The notes under the pieces: generated by a model
What the model was told of the DNA's origin: nothing
Database searches by the model: none
Seen by the model: the letters and a program-made list of their open reading frames with translations, nothing else
Made by a program: the position numbers and the translations under genes
Source of the DNA: Fundicoccus sp052116145
Lineage (GTDB): Bacteria > Bacillota > Bacilli > Lactobacillales > Aerococcaceae
DNA length: 64,000 bases
Assembly (NCBI RefSeq): GCF_052116145.1
Contig: NZ_JBQKLQ010000001.1
Span: forward strand, 248,001-312,000
Direction: 5' to 3'
Part shown: in pieces, positions 25,934 to 34,746 of the stretch
Numbering within the stretch: position 1 is the first letter of the stretch
Layout: each line of letters begins with the position of its first letter

Positions 25934-26151
25934 AAGCAATGAAGAGAAGAGTAGTTAATTAAAGACAGAGAGAAAGTAATCGCTGAAAGCTTTCACAATT
26001 GACGAAAGTAGCTTGGAGCTTGAAGTGTGAACGTTAAGTAGTACTTCACGGAGGAAATCTTCGTTAACAATAAACGAGCGGAAATGTTATTATTTCTTAA
26101 ATTAGGTGGTACCACGTCAACCAACGTCCTATGTAAAGCATAGGGCGTTTT
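25934..26151 (+). promoter_or_regulatory. T-box leader of valS, specifier GUA (Val)
   Basis: T-box core TGGTACCACG at 26107-26116; terminator ACGTCCTATG 26124-26133 with CATAGGGCGT 26139-26148 and T. Stem I: AAGC 25934-25937 with GCTT 26018-26021, a short AAG/CTT helix, an internal loop with AGTA on the 5' side and GAAAGTAG on the 3' side, then GTTAATT with AATTGAC. This places GTA, a valine codon, at 26008-26010, matching the gene controlled. Confidence 0.93.
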
Positions 26152-26232
26152 AAATTGGGAAGAATTAATACATTCAGTTCTATTAATTGATAGTGACTAC
26201 TAATAAATTTGCGAGTGAAAGGAAGCGGGATA

Positions 26233-28869
26233 TTGAATAGAGAAGAAATGCCAACGAAATATAATCCTCAAAGTATTGAAGAGGGGCGTTATGAACAATG
26301 GATTGAAGCGGGAGTGTTCAAGCCTTCAGAAAATCCTGAAGCAGAACCTTACTCAATTGTTATTCCACCACCAAATGTGACAGGGAAATTACACTTAGGT
26401 CATGCGTGGGATGTAACATTACAAGATATGGTGATTCGTCAAAAACGAATGCAAGGATTCGATACATTGTGGTTACCTGGTATGGACCATGCGGGGATTG
26501 CTACTCAAGCAAAAGTTGAAGAAAAATTAGCGACACAAGGTATCAGTCGTCATGATTTGGGACGAGAAGAATTTGTGCAACAAATTTGGGATTGGAAAGA
26601 AGAATACGCTGGAACAATCCGTTCACAATGGTCTAAAATGGGAATATCTGTTGATTACTCACGTGAGCGATTTACATTAGATGCTGGTTTGAATAAAGCA
26701 GTAAATAAAGTCTTTGTTGATTTATATAACAAAGGACTTATCTATCGTGGTGAATACATCATTAACTGGGATCCAAAAGCACAAACGGCATTATCAGATA
26801 TTGAAGTAATCCATAAGGATGTTAAGGGTGCGTTTTACCACATTAAATATCCCATTGTTGGTTCAGATGAATTTGTTGAAATTGCAACGACTCGCCCTGA
26901 AACAATGTTAGGTGATACTGCGATTGCCGTTCATCCTGAAGATGAAAGATACCAACATCTAATTGGCCAGAAAGTATTATTACCATTAATGAATCGCGAG
27001 ATTCCAGTGGTGGCTGATGAGTATGTTGAACGTGAATTTGGAACGGGCGTAGTAAAAATTACTCCAGCTCATGATCCTAATGACTTTGAAGTGGGTAATC
27101 GTCACGATTTACCACGCTTAAATGTTATGAATTTAGATGGATCGATGAACGAAAATGCTGGTGAGTATGCTAAACTTGATCGTTTTGAAGCTAGAAAGCA
27201 AGTAGTAGTTGATTTAAAAACACAAGGGTATCTAGTGAAAATTGAAGAACTAGAACATAGTGTAGGGCATTCAGAACGTAGTGGTGCAGTTGTTGAACCT
27301 TACTTATCTACACAATGGTTTGTTAAGATGCAACCATTAGCTGAGAAAACAATTCAAAACCAAAAGAGTGATGATGCGGTTGAATTTTATCCTCCACGTT
27401 TTAACCAAACATTCTTAACTTGGATGGAGAATATTCATGACTGGGTTATTTCGCGCCAATTATGGTGGGGACATCAAATTCCAGCCTGGTATCATAAGGA
27501 AACTGGTGAAGTTTACGTAGGTGAAACAGCTCCAAATAATGAGACTGAATGGGAAAGAGATAAAGATGTTTTAGATACCTGGTTCTCTTCTGCATTATGG
27601 CCATTTTCAACAATGGGTTGGCCGGAAGAATCCACTGATTATGATCGTTACTTCCCAACAAGTACTTTGGTAACTGGTTACGATATTTTAACATTCTGGG
27701 TAAGCCGTATGATTTTCCAAAGTTTAGAATTTACAGGTCAACGTCCATTTAAAAACGTCTTAATTCATGGTTTGATTCGTGATGCCGACGGTCGTAAAAT
27801 GAGTAAGTCGCTAGGTAACGGAATTGATCCAATGGATGTAATCGATGAATTTGGTGTGGATGCTTTAAGATGGTTCCTAGCCAATGGTTCAACACCAGGT
27901 CAAGATGTTCGTTATAGTGAAGAGAAATTAAGCTCATCATGGAACTTTATTAATAAGATTTGGAACGCAAGTCGTTATGTTTTAATGAACGTAGGCGACT
28001 TGACAATCGACCAAATCGAAATTGGTAAGGATCAAACAGTTGCTGATAAATGGATTTTATCTCGTTTACAAACAACGATTGAAGCTGTTACTCGTTTATT
28101 TGATAAATTTGAATTTGGTGAAGCTGGACGAATTCTGTATCACTTTATTTGGGATGATTACTGTGATTGGTATATCGAAATGACTAAGGAAAGTCTACAA
28201 GATGACTCATCAGATAATAAGACAACGAAAAGTATTCTAATCTATGTATTAGACCAATTCCTACGCTTATTACACCCAATTATGCCTTTTGTTACTGAAG
28301 AAATTTGGCAACAATTATTAAGTGAAAAATCTTCAATTGTCGTAGCCGATTACCCAACAGTTAATGCAGCTTATATTAATGAAGAGGCTGTCACTGCTAT
28401 GAATCAGTTAATCGAAGTAATTCGTGGTGTACGTACGATTCGTAATGAAATGAATACACCGTTATCAAAAGCAGTTGATATTTTCATTAAAGTGAATTCT
28501 AAACAAGTTGCAGAATTACTAGAGGAGAACAAAGCGTATATTGAGCGTTTCTGTCACCCAGAATCACTAGTTATCTCAGAAAATCCTGAAACACCTAATG
28601 AAGTAGTCTCACAAACCTTATCTTTCGCACAAATTTTAATGCCTCTCGAAGGTTTAATAAAAATTGAAGACGAAATAAAGCGTCTATCTCAAGAACAAGA
28701 AAAATTAAATAAAGAAGTAGAACGGATCGACAAGAAACTTGCGAACGAAGGTTTCGTAAGCAAGGCTCCTGAAAAAGTTGTGGAGGAAGAGCGCATCAAA
28801 CGAGCTGATTATGTTAATCAACTGGATGCTGTTACGGAGAGAATCAACCAACTCGAAACGCTTTTATAA
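26233..28869 (+). CDS. valS: Valyl-tRNA synthetase
   Basis: Class I synthetase charging tRNA-Val, with editing of threonine. HIGH-type motif in PPPNVTGKLHLGHAW, editing domain with TTRPETMLGDTA, KMSKS in GRKMSKSLGN, and a C-terminal coiled coil (residues about 815-878) that binds tRNA. I prefer TTG 26233 (878 residues): AGGAAG lies about nine bases before it. ATG 26248 (MPTKYNPQ) is the next choice, and TTG 26209 the longest frame but without a ribosome site. Controlled by the Val T-box upstream. Confidence 0.95.
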   Translation: MNREEMPTKYNPQSIEEGRYEQWIEAGVFKPSENPEAEPYSIVIPPPNVTGKLHLGHAWDVTLQDMVIRQKRMQGFDTLWLPGMDHAGIATQAKVEEKLATQGISRHDLGREEFVQQIWDWKEEYAGTIRSQWSKMGISVDYSRERFTLDAGLNKAVNKVFVDLYNKGLIYRGEYIINWDPKAQTALSDIEVIHKDVKGAFYHIKYPIVGSDEFVEIATTRPETMLGDTAIAVHPEDERYQHLIGQKVLLPLMNREIPVVADEYVEREFGTGVVKITPAHDPNDFEVGNRHDLPRLNVMNLDGSMNENAGEYAKLDRFEARKQVVVDLKTQGYLVKIEELEHSVGHSERSGAVVEPYLSTQWFVKMQPLAEKTIQNQKSDDAVEFYPPRFNQTFLTWMENIHDWVISRQLWWGHQIPAWYHKETGEVYVGETAPNNETEWERDKDVLDTWFSSALWPFSTMGWPEESTDYDRYFPTSTLVTGYDILTFWVSRMIFQSLEFTGQRPFKNVLIHGLIRDADGRKMSKSLGNGIDPMDVIDEFGVDALRWFLANGSTPGQDVRYSEEKLSSSWNFINKIWNASRYVLMNVGDLTIDQIEIGKDQTVADKWILSRLQTTIEAVTRLFDKFEFGEAGRILYHFIWDDYCDWYIEMTKESLQDDSSDNKTTKSILIYVLDQFLRLLHPIMPFVTEEIWQQLLSEKSSIVVADYPTVNAAYINEEAVTAMNQLIEVIRGVRTIRNEMNTPLSKAVDIFIKVNSKQVAELLEENKAYIERFCHPESLVISENPETPNEVVSQTLSFAQILMPLEGLIKIEDEIKRLSQEQEKLNKEVERIDKKLANEGFVSKAPEKVVEEERIKRADYVNQLDAVTERINQLETLL

Positions 28870-28881
28870 TATTAAAAACTT

Positions 28882-28912
28882 AACCTCAAAGTGCTCATGA
28901 TTTTGAGGTTTG
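28882..28912 (+). terminator. Weak terminator-like hairpin after valS
   Basis: AACCTCAAA pairs with TTTGAGGTT, nine base pairs, but there is no T run after it (TTGCAATGG). Confidence 0.45.
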
Positions 28913-28925
28913 CAATGGAAACTTT

Positions 28926-28954
28926 TTGCATTAAACACGTTAAGTGTATTATAT
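28926..28954 (+). promoter_or_regulatory. Promoter of folC
   Basis: TTGCAT at 28926-28931, 17-base spacer, TTATAT at 28949-28954. Confidence 0.6.
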
Positions 28955-28984
28955 CTGTGGTAACACAAAGGAGAACGAAGTTAG

Positions 28985-30349
28985 TTGAAATTTAGAAATG
29001 TTAATGAAGCCATCGCTTGGCTCGATACTCAGAAAAATATTGTTCCTAACATTAATGGAAGCGGCGTAGAGAAAGTTAAATTAGCGCTTGCTTTTATTGG
29101 CAACCCACATCATGGTATTCCAGCAATTCACATTACTGGAACCAATGGTAAGGGATCTACGACTGCATTTTTACGCGAATTATTACTTAGCCAAGGGTTA
29201 CAAGTAGGGACGTTCACTTCGCCTCATATTATGACCTTTAAAGAAAGATTTACTTTTAACGGTGAGTTAATCGCAGATGAAGATTTAATAACCATTATTG
29301 AAGAAATGGTTCAAATAAACGATTATATGGAACAAACTGAGTTTGGTCGTTTAGTCTTTTTTGAATTATATACTGTAATGATGGCTATCTATTTCAAAAT
29401 GAAAAAACCGGATGTTTGTTTAATTGAAGTTGGTATTGGAGGACGTCGTGACTGTACAAGCGTTATTGACGGACAAATTGCAATCATTACGACAATCGGT
29501 CTGGACCATTCAGATAAATTGGGTAATACGGTTGAAGAAGTTGCAGCTGAAAAAGCTGGTTTAATTAAACAAAATACCCAAGTTGTAACTGGTTTAATTG
29601 AAGAAGGTCCATTGAAAGTCATTGAAGCTTATGCTGCTGAAATGAATTCTGAAATCTATCGTTATCAAACAGATTTCGGAATGGCCGATGTTTTAAACCA
29701 TCTGGATCAAGGTTCTACCTTCAACTTCTGGCAAGCTATGTCTGACCCAAATGAAACGCAACAAAATAATTTTGCGATCGGTATGTTAGGTTTACATCAG
29801 ATTCAAAATGCGACTGTTGCAATTCAAGCATTCAATTTATGGATGAACTTTATTGAACAGCCAATTGATTGGGTAGTAGCAAAACCTGGTCTACAACAGA
29901 CGAATTGGATTGCTCGAATGGAAAGAATTAATGAGGATCCTTTTGTATATATTGATGGTGCACATAACGTGGCTGGTTTAAATGCCTTAAAGGGTTTAGT
30001 TGAAGAATATTTCCCGCATAAAGCGATTCGAATTCTTTATGCTGGTTTAGATTCCAAAAATCAATTAGAACAACTTCCTTTGTTGTCTACGTTTAATAGT
30101 ATTAGTTTAACAGTCACTGAGTTTGGTCATCCACATGCAATGACTTTGGCGCAGTTTCAAGAGGTCGTTCAACAAGTACCAGAGAAATTGGAACAAGCGA
30201 TTCAATATGTGGCAGATTGGAAGCCTTATGTTACGGAGTTCATTAATCACAAAGATAGCGATGAAATGCTGTTAATAACAGGTTCACTCTATTTTGTTTC
30301 TGATGTTCGACAGTTCATTGTTAAAGAATTTCAAAAGATTTCAAATTAA
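28985..30349 (+). CDS. folC: Folylpolyglutamate synthase/dihydrofolate synthase
   Basis: Adds glutamate to (dihydro)folate, which retains the cofactor in the cell. The 454-residue Mur-ligase-like enzyme shows the P-loop ITGTNGKGSTTAF, the omega-loop region TFTSPHIMTFKERF, IEVGIGGRRDCTSVI, and the C-terminal VYIDGAHNVAGL. The start is TTG 28985, after AAGGAGAACGAAG; no ATG gives the conserved N-terminus. Some spacing in the middle part (about residues 225-250) is longer than usual. It follows valS, the standard Firmicutes order, and ends in a hairpin that overlaps the radC ribosome site. Confidence 0.93.
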   Translation: MKFRNVNEAIAWLDTQKNIVPNINGSGVEKVKLALAFIGNPHHGIPAIHITGTNGKGSTTAFLRELLLSQGLQVGTFTSPHIMTFKERFTFNGELIADEDLITIIEEMVQINDYMEQTEFGRLVFFELYTVMMAIYFKMKKPDVCLIEVGIGGRRDCTSVIDGQIAIITTIGLDHSDKLGNTVEEVAAEKAGLIKQNTQVVTGLIEEGPLKVIEAYAAEMNSEIYRYQTDFGMADVLNHLDQGSTFNFWQAMSDPNETQQNNFAIGMLGLHQIQNATVAIQAFNLWMNFIEQPIDWVVAKPGLQQTNWIARMERINEDPFVYIDGAHNVAGLNALKGLVEEYFPHKAIRILYAGLDSKNQLEQLPLLSTFNSISLTVTEFGHPHAMTLAQFQEVVQQVPEKLEQAIQYVADWKPYVTEFINHKDSDEMLLITGSLYFVSDVRQFIVKEFQKISN

Positions 30350-30360
30350 AAAGTATATTT

Positions 30361-30410
30361 AGCCTCCTTTTTACGTATTTATATATAAATACTAAAAGGA
30401 GGCTGTTTTT
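30361..30410 (+). terminator. Terminator hairpin whose 3' arm contains the radC ribosome site
   Basis: AGCCTCCTTTT (30361-30371) pairs with AAAAGGAGGCT (30394-30404), with an inner GTATTTA/TAAATAC helix, followed by GTTTTT directly before the radC ATG at 30411. AAGGAGG, eight bases before that ATG, lies in the 3' arm. The hairpin can therefore end folC transcripts and hide the radC Shine-Dalgarno sequence on readthrough RNA. Confidence 0.8.
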
Positions 30411-31112
30411 ATGCCTATTAAAATGTCGTCGTTCATTCAAGAAGTTCCCAAGGATGCTCAACCGCGAGAAAGACTTGTTAATTTTGGTGAGAAAGCACTG
30501 GCTACACACGAACTTCTAGCCATTATCTTCCGCACAGGTACAAGGGAGGAAAATGTTCTACAACTGTCTGCTCGTTTTATGCAAACATTTGAAAGCCTTT
30601 ATGATTTAAGGCAAGCAAGCATAGATGAATTTCAATTAGTGAAAGGGATTGGTCCCATTAAAGCAATAGAACTTAAGGCAGCGATTGAACTAGGTGCACG
30701 TATCAGTTCGAGTGATATGCCTAAATTTGGTCATATTACTTCCACTCGTTCAGCAGGGCAGTGGTTGATACAAGAAATGTCTGATTTACAACAAGAACAT
30801 TTGATGGTCTTATTTTTAAATACCAAAAATGAAATTATAAAGAAAAAGACAATATTTATGGGGACTGTTAATAGTTCTGTCGCACATCCGCGAGAAATCT
30901 TTAAAGAGGCTGTAAAATATCCAACAGCCAGATTAATCATCGCACACAATCATCCTTCAGGAGATACAGAACCATCGCATGCCGATTTATATTTTACACG
31001 TCGTATGATAGCGTGTGGAGAATTAATGGGCATAGAAATTTTGGATCATTTGATTATTGGACAAAATCAATACCTAAGTTTACGAGAAAGTTCGGATGTC
31101 TTTGATGAATAA
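30411..31112 (+). CDS. radC: RadC/YsxA family JAB-domain protein
   Basis: A 233-residue protein of the RadC (DUF2466) family. Residues 1-95 contain the helix-hairpin-helix-like N-terminal domain (PREKL-type start: QPRERLVNFGEKAL), and residues 105-230 the JAB/MPN metalloprotease-like domain with the JAMM motif HNHPSGDTEPSHAD. Despite the old name it is not needed for repair in the species tested; its substrate is unknown. The start ATG is placed by AAGGAGG, which sits in the folC terminator arm. The position after folC and before mreB is common in Firmicutes. Confidence 0.93.
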   Translation: MPIKMSSFIQEVPKDAQPRERLVNFGEKALATHELLAIIFRTGTREENVLQLSARFMQTFESLYDLRQASIDEFQLVKGIGPIKAIELKAAIELGARISSSDMPKFGHITSTRSAGQWLIQEMSDLQQEHLMVLFLNTKNEIIKKKTIFMGTVNSSVAHPREIFKEAVKYPTARLIIAHNHPSGDTEPSHADLYFTRRMIACGELMGIEILDHLIIGQNQYLSLRESSDVFDE

Positions 31113-31424
31113 TTAAGAGCTAAATTTAATTATATAATTTGAAAAAACTTAAGAAATAAGCGTTGCTAAAGTTAAAATAAGCGTATTGTGATAGCTTTTA
31201 GCCTTGGGAATGAATACCGCTTCCATTGCCTATGATAATGAATAAAAGCGCTCTTTTAAATAGAAACAACGATGAAACATGTTGCAATTTCCATAGAGTA
31301 TGTTATGATATAGTTATGTTTTTGTAAGAGGTAAGAAAGATTGTTTTTGTAACATCCGCTTCGTACCAGTTAGCAAGAATATAATAAAAAATAGTGCTTT
31401 ACGGCACGAGGAGGATTTTCATTC
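31113..31424. other. Intergenic region with the csp promoter and long 5' leader
   Basis: 312 bases between radC and csp. It holds a promoter at 31282-31309 and then a leader of about 110 bases, long for so small a gene but normal for cold-shock genes, whose leaders fold to control translation. I see no open frame of note. Confidence 0.6.
31282..31309 (+). promoter_or_regulatory. Promoter of csp
   Basis: TTGCAA at 31282-31287, 16-base spacer, TATGAT at 31304-31309. Confidence 0.7.
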
Positions 31425-31625
31425 ATGGAACAAGGAACAGTAAAATGGTTTAACTCAGAAAAAGGTTTTGGATTTATCGAGCGCGAAGGCGAAGCAGACG
31501 TATTCGTACACTTCTCAGCTATTCAAGGTGACGGCTTCAAGACTTTAGAAGAAGGTCAAGCAGTAACTTTCGAAGTTGAAGATGGCGCACGTGGCCCACA
31601 AGCTGCAAACGTAGAAAAAGCTTAA
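31425..31625 (+). CDS. Cold-shock protein (CspA family)
   Basis: A 66-residue single-stranded nucleic acid binding OB-fold protein that acts as an RNA chaperone. RNP1 is KGFGFIER and RNP2 is VFVHFSAI, both intact, with the usual start MEQGTVKWFNSEKGFG. The ribosome site is GAGGAGGA. The codons are those of a highly expressed gene. It has its own promoter, leader and terminator and stands as an insert between radC and mreB. Confidence 0.97.
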   Translation: MEQGTVKWFNSEKGFGFIEREGEADVFVHFSAIQGDGFKTLEEGQAVTFEVEDGARGPQAANVEKA

Positions 31626-31645
31626 TCTTTTTAAATTAAACTTTT

Positions 31646-31675
31646 AGTCGGGGGATTTTTTCTCCGGCTTTTTTT
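31646..31675 (+). terminator. Terminator after csp
   Basis: AGTCGGGG (31646-31653) pairs with CTCCGGCT (31662-31669, two G-T pairs), then seven T. Confidence 0.88.
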
Positions 31676-31768
31676 GTGCCTAAGGCAATAGCACACATTT
31701 TATTGACCTTTGTAATATTGGAATTTCATAAAGAACAATTCTACAGGTAGCTTTTTACCTGAGACTTT

Positions 31769-31777
31769 TGCTATAAT
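31769..31777 (+). promoter_or_regulatory. Extended -10 promoter of mreBCD
   Basis: TGCTATAAT is a TGn extended -10 element; no good -35 box is seen. The start would lie about 48 bases before mreB. Confidence 0.6.
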
Positions 31778-31831
31778 ATTTTAACGTAGTGTATTTTACA
31801 CAATATAATTTGTAAAGGAGTTCGAAGTGTA

Positions 31832-32854
31832 GTGGGTTTGTTTAGTAAACAACGTTTAGGTATTGACTTAGGAACCGCGAATACCATTATCTATATCGAC
31901 AATAAGGGAATTGCACTTCGAGAACCTTCGATTGTGGCTAGAAATATTAAAACGGGTGAAGTCGTTGCATATGGAAAAGAAGCAGCTAAGTTAGTAGGAC
32001 GAACGTCGGATAACATTGAAACGATTCGACCAATGAGAGACGGTGTAATTGCTGATTTTTCTTTAACGAAGCAAATGCTCTCACATTTTATCAAGCAAGC
32101 CGTCCATCGTTCGATTTCACGACCAGAAGTTGTAATCTGTGTTCCAAGTAGTATTTCAAAAGTCGAGAGAAGGGCTGTAATCGATGCGATTAAGGATTTA
32201 GGCATCCATCGAGCTATGATTATAGAAGAACCATTTGCGGCTGCTCTAGGCGCTAATTTAGCGATAGAAGAGCCACGTGGGAAGATGGTAGTTGATATTG
32301 GTGGAGGAACGACAAATATTGCAACAATTTCTTATGGAGAAATTGTACAAGGCTTAAGTACACGCGCAGGCGGTAGCTTAATGAATGAAACAATAATGAC
32401 GTATGTTCGTAATCATTATCAACTAGCGGTCGGAGATTATACGGCTGAAACCATAAAAATTGTTTTAGGAAATGCAAAATTTTCCGAGCTTGATACATCT
32501 GACAAACTAAAAGTAAGAGGTCGTAATATTGCGACAGGTGTGCCAGATGAAGCGTATGTTGAAGCGAGTATCGTAGCAGAGGCTGTTGATGAAGTGGTCC
32601 AATTAATTGTAACGAGTATCAAGCAAGTATTAGAACTAACACCTCCAGAATTATCAGCAGATATTATCGAAAATGGAATAGTATTGACTGGTGGAGGAGC
32701 GTTATTGAAGAGATTACCAGAGCGCTTATTTGATGAGATTGGTATTCCAGTTCATTTATCAAATGTTCCGCTGGATTGTGTAGCGATTGGTGCTGGTAAA
32801 ATGTTAAAACAGCTAGATGTTCAATCAAAAATTGCTGAGAAAAAAGCTCGTTAA
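31832..32854 (+). CDS. mreB: Rod-shape actin homologue MreB
   Basis: A 340-residue bacterial actin that forms membrane-bound filaments and guides lateral wall synthesis. The phosphate-binding loops GIDLGTANTIIYI and VVDIGGGTTNIAT and the adenosine motif VLTGGGALLKRLPE are intact. A GTG start follows AAGGAG by 11 bases. It leads mreBCD. Many cocci of this order lack MreB, so its presence points to a rod or ovoid cell. It could equally be called mbl or mreBH on sequence alone; the mreCD neighbours favour MreB. Confidence 0.95.
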   Translation: MGLFSKQRLGIDLGTANTIIYIDNKGIALREPSIVARNIKTGEVVAYGKEAAKLVGRTSDNIETIRPMRDGVIADFSLTKQMLSHFIKQAVHRSISRPEVVICVPSSISKVERRAVIDAIKDLGIHRAMIIEEPFAAALGANLAIEEPRGKMVVDIGGGTTNIATISYGEIVQGLSTRAGGSLMNETIMTYVRNHYQLAVGDYTAETIKIVLGNAKFSELDTSDKLKVRGRNIATGVPDEAYVEASIVAEAVDEVVQLIVTSIKQVLELTPPELSADIIENGIVLTGGGALLKRLPERLFDEIGIPVHLSNVPLDCVAIGAGKMLKQLDVQSKIAEKKAR

Positions 32855-32871
32855 TAGAAAGAGGATTATGA

Positions 32872-33723
32872 ATGTTTAATAATAAAAAGTTAATTGGTAT
32901 TTTAATTGCGAGCATTGCCATTGTGTCGTTAATCTCGTATTCATTATTTAGTAGCACGTCTAATGTTGTCACAACCTCGGTAAATGAGGCCTCATCTTGG
33001 GCAGGACGTATTTTTTCAGAGCCGGTCAATATGGTGGTGCGTTTCGTTAATTCGGTTGATAATTTAGTTAATACATTTGAAGAAAATCAATATTTAAAGT
33101 CAAGAATTGATCAAGTCAATGAATTTCAAGTGAGAATTGCTGATTTAGAAGTTGAAAACGAAAAAATGCGTCAAGAATTGAATTTAACGGAAACATTAAG
33201 TAATTTCGAACCTTTAAGCGCGACTGTTATTTCGCGTAGCCCAGATCAATGGATGGAAACGTTAGTAATTAACGTAGGGTCAAATGATGGCGTGCGTAAA
33301 GATATGTCAGTGATGTCAGGAAATGGTCTAATTGGACGCATTATTGAAGTGACACCGAATAGTTCGAAAGTTTTGCTATTAACCTCAGAACAATCTAACG
33401 AAGGGGTCGTATCAGCGAGAGTTCAAACTAAAAATGGGGCATCAGCAAATGGTATCGTTAGTGACTATGATCCAAAAGCTAAGCATTATATTATGACTCA
33501 AGTCAATCCAGATGCCCAGATTCAACCAGGAGATATGGTTATTACGTCCGGTTTAGGTGGCGTCACACCAAGCACTTTACTAATCGGTGAAGTAGCGTCC
33601 GCTCAAATGGATGATTATGGTTTATTCCAAACTGTGAATATCATACCTGCTGGAGAGATGACTGATATACGTTTTGTCACAGTTATCTTAGTTGGGGATC
33701 GGAGTGAAGCAAGTGAAGACTAG
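32872..33723 (+). CDS. mreC: Rod-shape protein MreC
   Basis: A 283-residue bitopic protein of the elongation machine. A short cytoplasmic end and one transmembrane helix (residues 5-25) are followed by a coiled coil (about 60-105, FEENQYLKSRIDQVNEF to LNLTET) and the extracytoplasmic beta domain with RSPDQWMETLVINVGSNDG and GNGLIGRI. It links wall synthases to MreB and MreD. The start follows AGAGGATTATGA. Its 3' end overlaps mreD by 11 bases. Confidence 0.95.
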   Translation: MFNNKKLIGILIASIAIVSLISYSLFSSTSNVVTTSVNEASSWAGRIFSEPVNMVVRFVNSVDNLVNTFEENQYLKSRIDQVNEFQVRIADLEVENEKMRQELNLTETLSNFEPLSATVISRSPDQWMETLVINVGSNDGVRKDMSVMSGNGLIGRIIEVTPNSSKVLLLTSEQSNEGVVSARVQTKNGASANGIVSDYDPKAKHYIMTQVNPDAQIQPGDMVITSGLGGVTPSTLLIGEVASAQMDDYGLFQTVNIIPAGEMTDIRFVTVILVGDRSEASED

Positions 33724-34255
33724 CCGCGATCGTAAAGCGAAATGGCTCGTGCCATTTCTACTTTTTGTAGGGATTATCATCGATGCTGCATTGCCAGCAA
33801 TTTTTCCTGGCGCGTTTATTGGCACAAGTCAAATAATTATTTCTCATTTGGTGCTTTACTATATTGTGACCTTTAGTTTTTATTTACGCGATACAAACAT
33901 TTTGTTTTATGCGTTTATATTTGGTTTGTTATATGAGTCTTATATAGCCACTTTACTTGGCTTATATGCAACATTATATTTTTTACTTGCTTATTTAATC
34001 ATCAAATTACGCAAGTTTTTCCCTAAAAAAGCCTTCATCCACTTTATGCTATTTATTGTGGCAGTGACAATTGTGGATTTCATTGTTTTTGTCTTTTACT
34101 TTGAACTGGGCTTAACCAACGTGACGATTACGACATTTTTAGTGGACCGTTTAGGTCCAACTTTGATATTTAATGTCGTTCTTGCTTTCTTGCTTTACTT
34201 GCCGACGAAACAAATACTGAATTGGTTAGGGTTTGAAGAGTATATCATCTTCTAA
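33713..34255 (+). CDS. mreD: Rod-shape protein MreD
   Basis: A 180-residue integral membrane protein with about six helices, the smallest and most variable part of the MreBCD set. I start at GTG 33713 (MKTSRDRKAKWLVPFLLF): CGGAG lies eight bases upstream and the site overlaps the mreC stop, as often seen. The longer frame from TTG 33692 lies inside mreC without a ribosome site. The gene ends about 65 bases before the Arg T-box promoter and shows no clear terminator. Confidence 0.9.
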   Translation: MKTSRDRKAKWLVPFLLFVGIIIDAALPAIFPGAFIGTSQIIISHLVLYYIVTFSFYLRDTNILFYAFIFGLLYESYIATLLGLYATLYFLLAYLIIKLRKFFPKKAFIHFMLFIVAVTIVDFIVFVFYFELGLTNVTITTFLVDRLGPTLIFNVVLAFLLYLPTKQILNWLGFEEYIIF

Positions 34256-34321
34256 CTAATAAGAAAACAATGAGAGAAAATGCGTTTAAATCAATAATTC
34301 TAATTAATTTATTAAAAAGTG

Positions 34322-34351
34322 TTGACATTAGATCTAGTTCTGGTGTAAACT
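34322..34351 (+). promoter_or_regulatory. Promoter of the Arg-type T-box operon
   Basis: Perfect TTGACA at 34322-34327, 18-base spacer, TAAACT at 34346-34351. Confidence 0.8.
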
Positions 34352-34371
34352 CATGTCAAGTTAATAAATCA

Positions 34372-34625
34372 AGTCGATGATTAAGAAAGTAAATTATTAA
34401 TTCGCTCACAGCGAGGTAGGACAGAGTGGAAGCCTACTGAGGAATTATGATTGAAACGCACTTATGAGACTAGTCAGTGAACTTAGTAGCTGACTTCGCT
34501 GTCTGAGCGTTAGCAAAAAGAGTGGATGAAGCCTTTAATGTGATATTAGAGGCGGAGTTAACTAGAGTGGTACCGCGGATTAACCCGTCTCTATGTTCTT
34601 AGGAGCATAGAGACGGGTTTTTTTA
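34372..34625 (+). promoter_or_regulatory. T-box leader of tandem binding-protein genes, specifier reads CGC (Arg)
   Basis: T-box core TGGTACCGCG at 34568-34577; terminator ACCCGTCTCTATG 34583-34595 with CATAGAGACGGGT 34606-34618 and seven T. Stem I: AGTC 34372-34375 with GACT 34468-34471, a kink-turn-like asymmetric loop, TAAG with CTTA, then a specifier loop with AGTA (34388-34391) on the 5' side and GAAACGCA on the 3' side, and above it TAATTC with GAATTA. The codon is CGC at 34457-34459, flanked by A on each side. ACG (Thr) in another register is less consistent with the other leaders here. Confidence 0.88.
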
Positions 34626-34746
34626 TCACTATTTTTACAAATGCAAAGCTGAAAATTAACGAATGGCATGTCATGAGTCGCTGTCGATAAACACTATTAA
34701 TATATTTTATCATGCACTTGATGTGCATAGACCTGGAGGAATTATT

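Noticed and set aside
26209..26232. Longer valS start at TTG 26209
   Set aside because: No ribosome site ahead of it; the AAAGGAAG that serves the next TTG would lie inside the coding region.
31891..32622. Several minus-strand frames inside mreB
   Set aside because: Antisense shadows of a strongly conserved gene; no ribosome sites.
34663..34746. N-terminal extension of binding protein 1 (28 residues)
   Set aside because: No ribosome site, breaks the signal peptide; ATG 34747 has GGAGG at the right distance.
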